The notes under the pieces are model-generated. The model was not told the origin of the DNA. It was given only the letters and a program-made list of their open reading frames with translations, and ran no database searches. Position numbers and translations under genes: made by a program. Shown here one piece after another: positions 24,925 through 32,773 of a stretch of 49,101 nt of DNA (within the stretch, counting starts at the first letter, position 1; each line of letters starts with the position of its first letter). Source of the stretch: Sphingomonas bacterium (GTDB lineage: Bacteria > Pseudomonadota > Alphaproteobacteria > Sphingomonadales > Sphingomonadaceae); the NCBI RefSeq assembly GCF_028289855.1, contig NZ_JAQGKZ010000054.1:1-49101 (forward strand), in the 5' to 3' direction.

Positions 24925-25010
24925 ATGGGGCAGCGGAGGGCGGATTTAGGGTCCATGCTTTTGCATGTAAAGACCTTATTGAATCGCTGGTTCTGGCGCG
25001 GAGATGGACA

Positions 25011-26015
25011 GTGACGATTGTGCGACAGCCGACACGGGCAGGGGTCAGGGACGCCGCGGCCAAGATCGCCGCGATCCTGCCGCCGACGCCATTATTCGTG
25101 CATGAAATCAACGGGGTGCAAGTCGCTTTTAAGGCAGAGTCGCTGCAACCGGTTGGCGCGTTCAAGCTGCGCGGCGCGTGGCATCGGCTGACCGCGCTCG
25201 ACGACGCGCAGCGTGCGAAGGGCGTGGTCGCCTTTTCGTCGGGGAATCACGCGCAGGGCGTGGCATGGGCGGCGAAGCGGCTGGGGATGCCGGCGACGAT
25301 CGTCATGCCCGGCGATGCGCCCAAGGCGAAGCGCGACGGTACGCTCGCGCTGGGGGCGGAAGTGGTGGCGTACGACCGCATGACCGAGGATCGAATCGCG
25401 ATCGCGTCGGCGCTGGCCGAGGCGCGGGGCGCGACGTTGGTGCCGAGCTTCGACGATCCGTGGATCATCGAGGGGCAAGGCAGCGTCGGGATCGAGGCGC
25501 GGCGCCAGATGGAGGCAATCGGGCTGGGCGAGCCAACGCATGTCGTGGTGCCGTGCGGCGGCGGCGGGCTCGCGTCGGGTATCGCACTGGGGCTGTCGGA
25601 GGCGAAGATCACCGTCGTCGAGCCCGAAGGCTGGGACGACATGCGCCGCAGCCTGGAGGCGAGCTGGATCGAGCCGGTCGGCCCCAACCCGCCGCCGACC
25701 GCGTGCGATGCGTTGCAGACGCCCGAGGTGTCGCCGCTGACCTTCGAGGTGCTGGCGCGGCGCGATGCCAAGGGCGTGGCGGTCAGCGAGGCCGAGGTGC
25801 GCGCGGCGCAGCATTGGGCTGCGAGCGTGCTGCACTTGGTCATAGAGCCCGGCGGCGCGGTAGGGCTGGCGGCGCTGCTCACCGGCAAGGTCGCGGCGGA
25901 GGCGGGGATGCTGGTGATCCTGTCGGGCGGAAACGTCGATATCGAGGCCTATGCCGCCGCGATCGCGTCTGAGCCGGCCGAGGCATCAGCATTTCCGGCG
26001 CTCAGCGAGACATGA
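25011..26015 (+). CDS. Threonine/serine dehydratase (PLP-dependent)
   Basis: 334 residues, GTG start. Fold-type II PLP enzyme: the Schiff-base lysine is in QPVGAFKLRGAW (about residue 53), the cofactor loop is SSGNHAQGVAWAA, the phosphate-binding loop PCGGGGLASG, and LSGGNVD is near the C-terminus. It deaminates threonine (or serine) to 2-oxobutyrate (or pyruvate). There is no C-terminal ACT regulatory domain, so it resembles the short catabolic/serine-dehydratase form rather than IlvA with feedback control. The 150-bp gap to the divergent decarboxylase carries both promoters. Confidence 0.9.
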   Translation: MTIVRQPTRAGVRDAAAKIAAILPPTPLFVHEINGVQVAFKAESLQPVGAFKLRGAWHRLTALDDAQRAKGVVAFSSGNHAQGVAWAAKRLGMPATIVMPGDAPKAKRDGTLALGAEVVAYDRMTEDRIAIASALAEARGATLVPSFDDPWIIEGQGSVGIEARRQMEAIGLGEPTHVVVPCGGGGLASGIALGLSEAKITVVEPEGWDDMRRSLEASWIEPVGPNPPPTACDALQTPEVSPLTFEVLARRDAKGVAVSEAEVRAAQHWAASVLHLVIEPGGAVGLAALLTGKVAAEAGMLVILSGGNVDIEAYAAAIASEPAEASAFPALSET

Positions 26016-26044
26016 TGGGACTTCTACCAATCGGCTATTGCACT

Positions 26045-26117
26045 GTGCTCCGGCGAAGGCCGGAGTGTTGGCAGTCGCAGCCTTCGATCTCCAACGCTCC
26101 GGCCTTCGCCGGAGCAC
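26045..26117. repeat. Inverted repeat element (CTCCGGCGAAGGCCGGAG type)
   Basis: GTGCTCCGGCGAAGGCC-GGAG (26045-26065) faces its complement ending GGAGCAC (26117), each arm being itself palindromic. It is intergenic between the dehydratase and a small membrane-protein gene. A BIME-like unit, distinct in sequence from the others in this window. Confidence 0.8.
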
Positions 26118-26130
26118 GAACTCTTTCCAC

Positions 26131-26298
26131 ATGACCGGCTTGGAGCAAGTCGCGCCCGCGATCGCGATGATCGCAGCGTTCGTGCTGGCCTGGTTCGGGG
26201 TCAGGCTGGCGATGCGGCCAGATACGCGGACCAAGGGCGTGCTGATGGTGGTGATGGCGCTGGTACTGGTGGGAAATGTGGTGATTTGGACGTTGTAG
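26131..26298 (+). CDS. Small two-helix membrane protein
   Basis: 55 residues from ATG 26131, directly after the inverted repeat. Two hydrophobic segments (about 8-27 and 36-54) are separated by a short basic loop RPDTRTKG. The codon choice is typical of the surrounding genome, with strong third-position GC. No family recognised. An in-frame extension upstream reads through the repeat and is not credible. Confidence 0.55.
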   Translation: MTGLEQVAPAIAMIAAFVLAWFGVRLAMRPDTRTKGVLMVVMALVLVGNVVIWTL

Positions 26299-26303
26299 TC
26301 CGA

Positions 26304-26690
26304 TCAGAATTTGCGCGTATATGGCCTTGGCGGAATACGGACGCAGGTTCCGCGGCCTTCGTATGGCTTTCCCTCCTTCGTCACTAACTTAGTGTATTTG
26401 AGGGTATGGCGATCAACGATATCGACCCAACTCACGCCGTCAGCCTTAGAAAATTCGAACCGCACCAAATCCGGCGTGACGGACGACCGAACCTTCACGC
26501 CGTTGGGTAAATCGATGTTTATCAACTTAATAAGCTCGTCGCCCTGCATCGAATATCCTTCACTTGGACCGTCTAGCGCCAAAACGAGGGATTCTTCTCC
26601 GCTTTCAAAGCGACACGATAGCCACTCTAATTCATCAGTTTGCACATTCCCCGACATCAGAGTGGCCCCCAAAATCGCTGACAAAATCAT
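26304..26690 (-). CDS. Hypothetical secreted protein
   Basis: 128 residues from ATG 26690; longer in-frame starts run through a dispersed repeat at 26766-26810. A hydrophobic N-terminus (MILSAILGATLMSG) could be a short signal peptide. The body has one Cys in LEWLSCRFES and a second in GRGTCVRIPPRP, plus VRFEFSKADGVSWVDIVDRHT. The composition is less GC-rich than neighbours and codon use is more mixed, suggesting recent acquisition. No family recognised. Confidence 0.6.
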   Translation of the reverse strand: MILSAILGATLMSGNVQTDELEWLSCRFESGEESLVLALDGPSEGYSMQGDELIKLINIDLPNGVKVRSSVTPDLVRFEFSKADGVSWVDIVDRHTLKYTKLVTKEGKPYEGRGTCVRIPPRPYTRKF

Positions 26691-26765
26691 ATGGATATAT
26701 GGCGGGCTCGGCTGGGCCCTTGTCAAGTATGTCAGGTTGGCCGACCAACTTAGTTGGCTGACGTC

Positions 26766-26810
26766 GGCAAAGCCCATGTCGTCGGACGGCGCTTGCGCCG
26801 CCGGCCGGCT
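26766..26810 (-). repeat. Dispersed two-hairpin repeat, copy D
   Basis: On the minus strand: GCCGGCCGGCGGCGC, then GTCCGACGACATGGGCTTTG. The first hairpin is GGCGGCGC/GCGCCGTC and the second has the GCTTTGC core. Same family as copies A, B and C. It lies between two minus-strand genes. Confidence 0.65.
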
Positions 26811-26854
26811 CGACATCGTGACGCGATTAGCTGGCGCTAATCGCTGCTCCCAGC

Positions 26855-27511
26855 TCACCGGATCGGCGAATTAGGGTCGAGCCTCATATCCAGATACTTG
26901 TCCACGCTGCCCATCAACTCCGGCATTTCGTGCTCGAAGAAGTGGTTCGCCTTCGGGATCGTGTCGTGGTGGATCGTGATGTGGCGCTGGGTGCGCAGCT
27001 TGTCGACCAGCTTCTGGATCGCGACCGGGGTCGCCACCTCGTCATTCTCGCCGGCGATCAGGATGCCGCTCGCCGGGCACGGCGCGAGGAAGGTGAAGTC
27101 GTAGAGATTGGCGGGGGGTGCTACCGAGATGAAGCCGCGGATTTCGGGGCGGCGCATCAATAGCTGCATGCCGATCCATGCGCCGAAGCTGACCCCGGCG
27201 ATCCACGTCGTCGAGGCTTCCGGGTGGAAGCTCTGTACCCAGTCGAGCGCCGACGCGGCGTCGCTCAGCTCACCGATGCCGTTGTCGAACGTGCCCTGGC
27301 TCTTCCCCACGCCGCGAAAGTTGAAGCGCAAGGTCGCGAAGCCGCGGCGCTGGAAGGTCTTGTAGAGCTCCATCACGATGCGGTTGTTCATCGTGCCCAT
27401 CGCTTGCGGATGCGGATGGAGGATCATCGCGACCGGTGCGCGCGGCTTGGGGCCGGGGTTGAAACGGCCTTCGAGACGGCCTTCGGGGCCGGGGAAGATG
27501 ACTTCGGGCAT
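26855..27511 (-). CDS. Alpha/beta hydrolase (dienelactone-hydrolase-like)
   Basis: 218 residues from ATG 27511; a much longer upstream frame is antisense to the desulfurase gene and is rejected. It begins MPEVIFPGPEGRLEGRF. It has the HPHPQAMGTMNNRIV loop, FNFRGVGKSQG, the nucleophile elbow GVSFGAW, and late acid/His motifs AGENDEVATP and KANHFFEHEM. This is the compact cytoplasmic hydrolase family of unknown substrate often seen in alphaproteobacteria. Divergent from the desulfurase operon. Confidence 0.88.
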   Translation of the reverse strand: MPEVIFPGPEGRLEGRFNPGPKPRAPVAMILHPHPQAMGTMNNRIVMELYKTFQRRGFATLRFNFRGVGKSQGTFDNGIGELSDAASALDWVQSFHPEASTTWIAGVSFGAWIGMQLLMRRPEIRGFISVAPPANLYDFTFLAPCPASGILIAGENDEVATPVAIQKLVDKLRTQRHITIHHDTIPKANHFFEHEMPELMGSVDKYLDMRLDPNSPIR

Positions 27512-27622
27512 GGTATCCTGACAGCTTGGTCTTTTGGCGAATTGCGACCGCCGGTGTGGCGGGAAAGGTTGCGCGCTATATAGGCAGGAAGCGCTTTCGC
27601 GCAATTGGAACGAATCGGACCG

Positions 27623-28696
27623 GTGACGACTCGCATCTATCTTGATCATGCCGCGACGACGCCGTTGCTGCCCGTGGCGCGCGAGGCGATGGCAGACGGC
27701 TTCGCGCGCTGGGCAAATCCGTCGTCGCCGCATGCTGAGGGACGCGCGGCAAAAGCGGCTCTGGAGGCGGCGCGAGGGCAGATCGCCGGGGCCTATGGCT
27801 GGTCGGGCGAAGTGCTGTTCACCAGCGGGGCGAGCGAGTCGCTGAACGTCGCGCTGACGCGGAGTGCGGTCGAGCGAAGGCTGGCCTCGGCGGTCGAGCA
27901 CGATGCGGTGTTGCGCGCGACGTATGACATCGCGCTGGTGAAGGTCGGTGCGGACGGGATCGTCGATACCGACGCGCTCGACGCGGCGACGACAGGAGAG
28001 GGACGCGCGGTTGTCGCGATCCAGTGGTGCAACAGCGAAACTGGCGTTCGCCAGCCGATCGCTACGCTGGCCGAGCAGATTCACGCCGCTGGCCATCTGC
28101 TATTGGTCGATGCGGCGCAGATGCCCGCCGGCGCCGACCGCGACGTCGCGCGGCACGCCGATTTCGTCGCGCTATCGGCGCACAAGCGTGGCGGGCCGAT
28201 CGGGGTCGGTGCGCTACTGGTGCGCGATCTCGCCACGCTTGACCCCACCGGGGGGCAGGAGCGGGGGTATCGGCCGGGGACGGAGAACGTGCCCGGGGTG
28301 CTGGGCTATGCCGCTGCGTTGGCTGAGCCGGAAGATGTTGTGCGCTACGCCGAGCTGCGCCGCTACCTCGACGACGCCTTGACGTCACTTGGCGCCGAAC
28401 CCGTGCTGGCCGGGGCATTGCGGCATCCGGCAATAGGATCGTACCGCTTGCCCGGCGTGAGTTCGACCACTCAGTTGATCCGCTTCGACATGGCCGGGAT
28501 CGCTGTGTCAGCAGGTAGTGCCTGCGCTTCGGGTAGCATGAAGCCGAGCCACGTCCTGACCGCGATGGGCTGGGACATGACGGCATCGCGGGAGGTCGTG
28601 AGAGTAAGTTTCGGGCGATCCACAACGAAAGCCGATTGCGACGCGTTCATCGCGGTCTGGCGAGAGATCGCCGCCAGCCGGGCACAGGCGGCATGA
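27623..28696 (+). CDS. Cysteine desulfurase (first of a tandem pair)
   Basis: 357 residues from GTG 27623 (TTG 27605 is also possible). Fold-type I PLP enzyme of the IscS/NifS type: YLDHAATTPL, stacking His93, Asp163 in VDAAQ, Schiff-base Lys188 in SAHKRGGP, and active-site Cys301 in SAGSACASGS. It should release sulfur from cysteine as a persulfide for Fe-S clusters or thio-modification. It overlaps the second desulfurase by ATGA. Confidence 0.9.
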   Translation: MTTRIYLDHAATTPLLPVAREAMADGFARWANPSSPHAEGRAAKAALEAARGQIAGAYGWSGEVLFTSGASESLNVALTRSAVERRLASAVEHDAVLRATYDIALVKVGADGIVDTDALDAATTGEGRAVVAIQWCNSETGVRQPIATLAEQIHAAGHLLLVDAAQMPAGADRDVARHADFVALSAHKRGGPIGVGALLVRDLATLDPTGGQERGYRPGTENVPGVLGYAAALAEPEDVVRYAELRRYLDDALTSLGAEPVLAGALRHPAIGSYRLPGVSSTTQLIRFDMAGIAVSAGSACASGSMKPSHVLTAMGWDMTASREVVRVSFGRSTTKADCDAFIAVWREIAASRAQAA

Positions 28697-29766
28697 TCTA
28701 TCTCGATTATCAGGCGACGACACCGCTCGCCCCGGAGGCGTTCGAAGCGATGCTTCCGTGGCTACGCGACCGGCACGCCAATCCGCATTCGGCGCACAGC
28801 GCGGGCCGCGCGGCAAAGGCGGCGGTTGAGGTGGCACGCGAGCAAGTCGCTGCGTTGCTGCCGCCGGGCGGACGCGTGGCATTCACGGGCGGTGCGACCG
28901 AAGCGCTCAACTGGGCGATCAAGGGGGCCGGTGGGCCGGTCGTCACCATCGCGACCGAACATGCCGCCGTACTCGACACGGCCGAGGCAATGGGGAGCGC
29001 GACGATCCTGCCAGTGGGACGTGACGGCTTGGTCGATCTCGGCGCGGCCTGCGCGGCGATCCGCCCCGGCGTGAAGCTAGTTGCGGCGATGCTGGTCAAC
29101 AACGAGAGCGGGGTGTTTCAGCCCGTCGCCGAACTCGCGGCGCTGGCGCACGAAGCAGGAGCGCTGTTCCTGTGCGACGCAGTGCAAGGCTATGGGCGCG
29201 TGCCGATCCCCGACGACTGCGATTTGATCGCCGTCTCCGCGCACAAGATCCACGGTCCCAAGGGCATCGGCGCGTTGTGGATCCGCGACGGCGTCGACCT
29301 CGCGACGCTGCTGCATGGCGGCGATCAGGAGGGCGGGCGATCGGGCACGCTGTCGCCGGCCTTGTGCGCCGGGTTCGGCGTCGCTGCCGCCTTGATGGGC
29401 GAGCGGCGGGAGCGGGACGCCGCGCATGTCGAGTTGCTCTGGGGCTTGGCCATTGGTCGCCTCGATGGCTGGACGATCAACGGCGCGGTCGATCACCGCT
29501 ATCGCGGCAACCTCAACATCCGCCGCGACGGTCTCGACGTGGGGCGGTTGATGTCCGACCTGCGCGACGTCGCTTTTTCCGCCGGTTCGGCCTGCGCCAG
29601 CGGTTCCGGCAGGCCGAGCCATGTCTTGCGCGCAATCGGGTTGAGCGATGCGGAGGCGAAATCGAGCATTCGACTGGGTTTCGGGCGCTACACCACAGAA
29701 GCCGAACTCATTGAGGCCCTGACCCGGATCGACACCGCCGCCCGCGCGCAACGGATTGCGGTGTGA
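28693..29766 (+). CDS. Cysteine desulfurase (second of a tandem pair)
   Basis: 357 residues from ATG 28693. It is colinear with the preceding enzyme: YLDYQATTPL, stacking His90, Asp162 in CDAVQ, Lys185 in SAHKIHGPKG, and Cys301 in SAGSACASGS. It carries the HGPKG segment of canonical IscS, which the first copy replaces by RGGP. It is therefore more IscS-like, and the two are paralogues from an old duplication. It overlaps the ferredoxin start by 4 nt (GTGTGA), so the three genes form one operon. Confidence 0.92.
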   Translation: MIYLDYQATTPLAPEAFEAMLPWLRDRHANPHSAHSAGRAAKAAVEVAREQVAALLPPGGRVAFTGGATEALNWAIKGAGGPVVTIATEHAAVLDTAEAMGSATILPVGRDGLVDLGAACAAIRPGVKLVAAMLVNNESGVFQPVAELAALAHEAGALFLCDAVQGYGRVPIPDDCDLIAVSAHKIHGPKGIGALWIRDGVDLATLLHGGDQEGGRSGTLSPALCAGFGVAAALMGERRERDAAHVELLWGLAIGRLDGWTINGAVDHRYRGNLNIRRDGLDVGRLMSDLRDVAFSAGSACASGSGRPSHVLRAIGLSDAEAKSSIRLGFGRYTTEAELIEALTRIDTAARAQRIAV

Positions 29767-30092
29767 CGCGCGTCACCTTCATCGAACGCGACGGTACGCG
29801 GCGCGAGGTCGAATCGCGGCCCGGCGACCGGCTGCTCGACGTGGCACAGAATACCGATCAGCCGCTCGAGGGCACGTGCGAGGGGCAAATGGCCTGCTCG
29901 ACCTGCCATGTGATCGTCGATCCCGACGATTTTGCCCGGCTACCCCGTGCGGTGGAGGAAGAGGAGGACATGCTCGACCTCGCCGCCGGGGCGACGCGCT
30001 ACAGCCGGCTGTCGTGCCAGATCTGGCTGGATGCGATCGACGCGATCACCGTGCGAATTCCTCCCGAAGCCAAGAACATGCGCGGTCGCTGA
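29763..30092 (+). CDS. fdx: [2Fe-2S] ferredoxin (adrenodoxin/ISC type)
   Basis: 109 residues, GTG start overlapping the desulfurase stop. Four cluster ligands are Cys39, Cys45 and Cys48 in TCEGQMACSTCHV, and Cys85 in RLSCQIW. The acidic stretch EEEEDMLDLA between them is the partner-binding surface typical of adrenodoxin/ISC ferredoxins. It probably supplies electrons for Fe-S cluster assembly with the upstream desulfurases. No iscU/iscA or hscAB genes are nearby. Confidence 0.93.
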   Translation: MTRVTFIERDGTRREVESRPGDRLLDVAQNTDQPLEGTCEGQMACSTCHVIVDPDDFARLPRAVEEEEDMLDLAAGATRYSRLSCQIWLDAIDAITVRIPPEAKNMRGR

Positions 30093-30108
30093 CGATAAAT
30101 TCCGACCG

Positions 30109-30134
30109 ATCCGTAACGATATTTCGGATACGGA
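30109..30134. promoter_or_regulatory. Short inverted repeat after the ferredoxin gene
   Basis: TCCGTA (30110-30115) faces TACGGA (30129-30134), with ATCCG and CGGAT nested. No T run follows, so it may be an operator or part of the promoter of the next small gene rather than a terminator. Confidence 0.3.
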
Positions 30135-30194
30135 ACGACACGTGCTTTCGGCCGTTTGGACGCCATCGGGGGGCTGTTGAAAGGGAATGTTCGC

Positions 30195-30452
30195 ATGAAA
30201 ATGATCTTCGCTATCGGTGCTGCGCTCGTCGCCGGCGCCACCTTGGTTCCCATGTCCGCCGACGCTTCGCCGCAGACCACGACGACCGTGCGTACGCGTA
30301 CCGTCACGACCGATGCCCCGCGGGCGACGACGCGCGTCGTGGTAACGCGTCCAGGCGTGCGGCGCGGCTGGCACATGAAGCGCACCTGCACCGTGCGGTG
30401 GCATCATGGCCGCAAGGTCCGGACGTGCCGCAACGTGCGCGTGCGCTGGTAA
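30195..30452 (+). CDS. Small secreted basic protein with C-terminal Cys motif
   Basis: 85 residues from ATG 30195; GAAAGGG lies about 10 nt upstream. A signal peptide (about 1-25, MSADA cleavage region) precedes a Thr/Arg/Val-rich stretch. The C-terminus is CTVRWHHGRKVRTC (Cys65 to Cys78). The pattern C-x3-W-x-H-x-R-x-[VI]-R-x-C is shared with the small protein at 30753 on the other side of the SRP RNA gene. The two cysteines could form a disulfide in the periplasm. Function unknown. Confidence 0.65.
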   Translation: MKMIFAIGAALVAGATLVPMSADASPQTTTTVRTRTVTTDAPRATTRVVVTRPGVRRGWHMKRTCTVRWHHGRKVRTCRNVRVRW

Positions 30453-30497
30453 TCCTAACCGCTTGAAACCGCCGCCCGACCCCGCCATATGCGTGGC

Positions 30498-30585
30498 GAG
30501 AGTCGGGCGGACGGGGTCGTCGCCAACCTGGTCAGAGCCGGAAGGCAGCAGCCACAACGATTTTGCCCCGGGTCGTCCGGCTCTC
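30498..30585 (+). ncRNA. ffs: Signal recognition particle RNA (small bacterial type)
   Basis: The conserved apical domain reads GGTCAGAGCCGGAAGGCAGC then AGCC, with the GGAA tetraloop and the asymmetric internal loop bound by Ffh. The flanks pair: GAGAG (30498-30502) with CTCTC (30581-30585), and CGGGCGGACGGGGTCG with GCCCCGGGTCGTCCGG. It binds Ffh and FtsY for co-translational membrane targeting. Ends are estimated from pairing. Its location upstream of dnaX is the usual alphaproteobacterial arrangement. Confidence 0.9.
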
Positions 30586-30636
30586 ACCGCGCAGCGCGCA
30601 CGCCGGCAGCGAAGCCGCCGTCGAGACGCGCAAGCG

Positions 30637-30690
30637 CGGCCGGCGGGCCGACGGCCCGTCCGACGAAGCGGCTTTGCTGCGGCGCGCCGA
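30637..30690 (+). repeat. Dispersed two-hairpin repeat, copy B
   Basis: GGCCGGCGGGCCGAC then GGCCCGTCCGACG, followed by AAGCGGCTTTGCTGC. First hairpin GGCGGGCC/GGCCCGTC, second AGCGGC/GCTGC. It lies between the SRP RNA and the next small gene and may act as a transcript end for the RNA. Confidence 0.65.
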
Positions 30691-30752
30691 TTTTGCTACA
30701 ATCCCAAATCTCACGAACGTCCACCAGTGTCTCTAGTCAAAGGAGTCCTGTA

Positions 30753-31094
30753 ATGCGTTTCACCTCGATCTTCGCCGCGATGCTTGCGCTTGCTGGTATC
30801 GCAAGCGCCGCCCCCGCTGCCGCCGAAACTGCGCTGACCAAAACGGTCGCGGTTGCCCCGGTCGCGCAGCCAGGTAGCGCCACGACCGCCGACCAGTATC
30901 GCGGCTGGCGCGGCGACCGGCGTGGCTGGCGTGGCGATCGCGGTTGGCGTGGCGGCAATGGCTGGCGCAGCAATTCCCGTTTTCGTGGCGGTTACGCCTA
31001 CCGGTCCAACCGCAGGTGGCGGCGTGGCCGACTCGTGTGCCAGACCACTTGGTACCACCGTCGTCCGATCCGGCGCTGTTATCGCGTCTATTAA
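30753..31094 (+). CDS. Small secreted Gly/Arg/Trp-rich protein with C-terminal Cys motif
   Basis: 113 residues from ATG 30753, with AAAGGAG about 8 nt upstream. The signal peptide is about residues 1-24 (AAPAAAE). Residues 49-72 are tandem GWRGDR-like repeats. The C-terminus CQTTWYHRRPIRRC (Cys96-Cys109) matches the motif of the protein at 30195. It is highly basic and probably periplasmic or surface-bound. No known function. Confidence 0.65.
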   Translation: MRFTSIFAAMLALAGIASAAPAAAETALTKTVAVAPVAQPGSATTADQYRGWRGDRRGWRGDRGWRGGNGWRSNSRFRGGYAYRSNRRWRRGRLVCQTTWYHRRPIRRCYRVY

Positions 31095-31144
31095 GCGCGG
31101 TTAGCCCTTCGACATCGCGGCTCGCCGTGCCTAGATAGGAGTCG

Positions 31145-32773
31145 ATGTCCGACTCCTTCGACCTTGGCGAGCCGCCACAGCCCGACAACACCGCTTACCG
31201 CGTGCTCGCGCGCAAATACCGGCCGCAGAATTTCGACCAGCTGATCGGGCAGGAAGCCATGGTCCAGACGCTGGCCAACGCAATCCGGCGTGGGCGGCTG
31301 GCGCACGCTTTCCTGCTCACTGGTGTCCGCGGCGTCGGCAAGACCAGCACTGCGCGGCTGATTGCCAAGGCGCTCAATTGCATCGGCCCGGACGGGGAGG
31401 GCGGCCCGACGATCGACCCGTGCGGCGTTTGCGAGCCCTGTATCTCAATCGCCGAGGGGCGTAATATCGATGTGATCGAGATGGATGCGGCGTCGCACAC
31501 TGGCGTTGACGATATGCGCGCGGTAATCGACGCGGCGCGGCTGGCGGCGTTCGGTGCGCGGTTCAAGATCTACATCATCGACGAAGTCCATATGTTGTCG
31601 AAGAATGCGTTCAATGCGCTTCTTAAGACACTCGAAGAACCCCCTGAACATGTGAAGTTTCTACTCGCCACCACCGAAGTCCAAAAAGTACCGGTAACGG
31701 TTCTGTCGCGGTGCCAGCGGTTCGACTTGAGACGTATTCCCGCGGATAAACTGGCGACGCATTTCACACGGATCGCCGAATTGGAGGGCGCGACGGCGGA
31801 ATTCGAGGCGCTGGCGTTGATCGCGCGCGCGGCGGACGGGTCGGCGCGCGACGGCCTCTCGATCCTGGACCAGGCAATCGCGCATGCCGGGATGGAGGGC
31901 GGTGGCGTGACCGCATCGGCGGTGCGCGCGATGCTCGGGCTGTCCGACCGCGCCGCGATCCGCGATCTGTTCGGGCTGTTGCTCGTCAGCGACGCGGCGA
32001 GCGCGCTCGCCGCGTTGCGGATACAATATGACCTAGGCGTCGACCCCCAATCGGTGCTGCGCGGGCTGCTCGAGACGGTGCACGCGACAACACTCGCCAA
32101 GCTCGGCGGCGATGCCGACCCGGCGCAATCGGTCGAAGAGCGCGAGGCGTATCAAGGCTGGGCGCGGAGCTTGTCGTTCCCGGCGCTGCACCGGTTGTGG
32201 CAATTGTTGCTCAAGGGGCATGATGAAATCGGGCGCGCCGCTTTGCCGATCGAGGCAGGCGAGATGGCGCTGCTGCGCGTCGTCCATGCCTCCAGCCTCC
32301 CCGATCCGGGGGAATTGGCGCGGCAGATCGCCGCCGGTGCAGCGGTCGGTACCGCCGCTGCACCATCCAGCACAGCGCCGGTACCGGCCGCTGCACCGGT
32401 CCAGGCGCTGCCCGCGACCTTCGATGACATGGTCGCGTTGATTCAGCGCAACGGCGGCGGCTCGTTATTGTCGCACCTCAACGCCAATGCTCGCCCGGTG
32501 CGTTACGCACCGCCCGAACTCACGCTGAGCACGCAGCGCCCGCTTCCTGCCGATCTGCCGGCAGCGCTCGCGGCACGGCTCCACGACCTGACTGGCGTCA
32601 AATGGAAGATTTTGACCGAGGATGCCGAGGGTGAGGCAACCCTCGCCGAGCGGCGCAAGGCGTCCGAAGAGGCGGAACGCGCCGCGATCCTTGAAACCCC
32701 AATCGTCAAAGCCGCGTTCGAGGCGTTTCCCGATGCGGTCCTCGAAAACTGGAACAAGGAAGCACAAGCGTGA
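31145..32773 (+). CDS. dnaX: DNA polymerase III subunit gamma/tau
   Basis: 542 residues. The clamp-loader AAA domain begins YRVLARKYRPQNFDQLIGQE. Walker A is GVRGVGKTST, zinc-binding cysteines include CGVCEPC, Walker B is IIDEVHML, and sensor 1 is LLATTE. Domain III and a shorter tau-like C-terminus than in E. coli follow (542 against about 640). It loads the sliding clamp and couples the polymerases. No convincing slippery heptamer for a gamma frameshift was found. It overlaps the next gene by 4 nt (GTGA). Confidence 0.96.
   Translation: MSDSFDLGEPPQPDNTAYRVLARKYRPQNFDQLIGQEAMVQTLANAIRRGRLAHAFLLTGVRGVGKTSTARLIAKALNCIGPDGEGGPTIDPCGVCEPCISIAEGRNIDVIEMDAASHTGVDDMRAVIDAARLAAFGARFKIYIIDEVHMLSKNAFNALLKTLEEPPEHVKFLLATTEVQKVPVTVLSRCQRFDLRRIPADKLATHFTRIAELEGATAEFEALALIARAADGSARDGLSILDQAIAHAGMEGGGVTASAVRAMLGLSDRAAIRDLFGLLLVSDAASALAALRIQYDLGVDPQSVLRGLLETVHATTLAKLGGDADPAQSVEEREAYQGWARSLSFPALHRLWQLLLKGHDEIGRAALPIEAGEMALLRVVHASSLPDPGELARQIAAGAAVGTAAAPSSTAPVPAAAPVQALPATFDDMVALIQRNGGGSLLSHLNANARPVRYAPPELTLSTQRPLPADLPAALAARLHDLTGVKWKILTEDAEGEATLAERRKASEEAERAAILETPIVKAAFEAFPDAVLENWNKEAQA

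Noticed and set aside
30895..30970. Tandem GGCGTGGC-like units as a CRISPR array or satellite
   Set aside because: They are in-frame GWRGDR codon repeats of a small protein. There are no spacers. No CRISPR array was seen anywhere in the window.
31675..31695. A-rich stretch CCAAAAAG in dnaX as a programmed frameshift site
   Set aside because: It lies inside the conserved ATPase part, not at the gamma/tau boundary. The heptamer does not fit, and no stimulating stem or early stop in the shifted frame was found.
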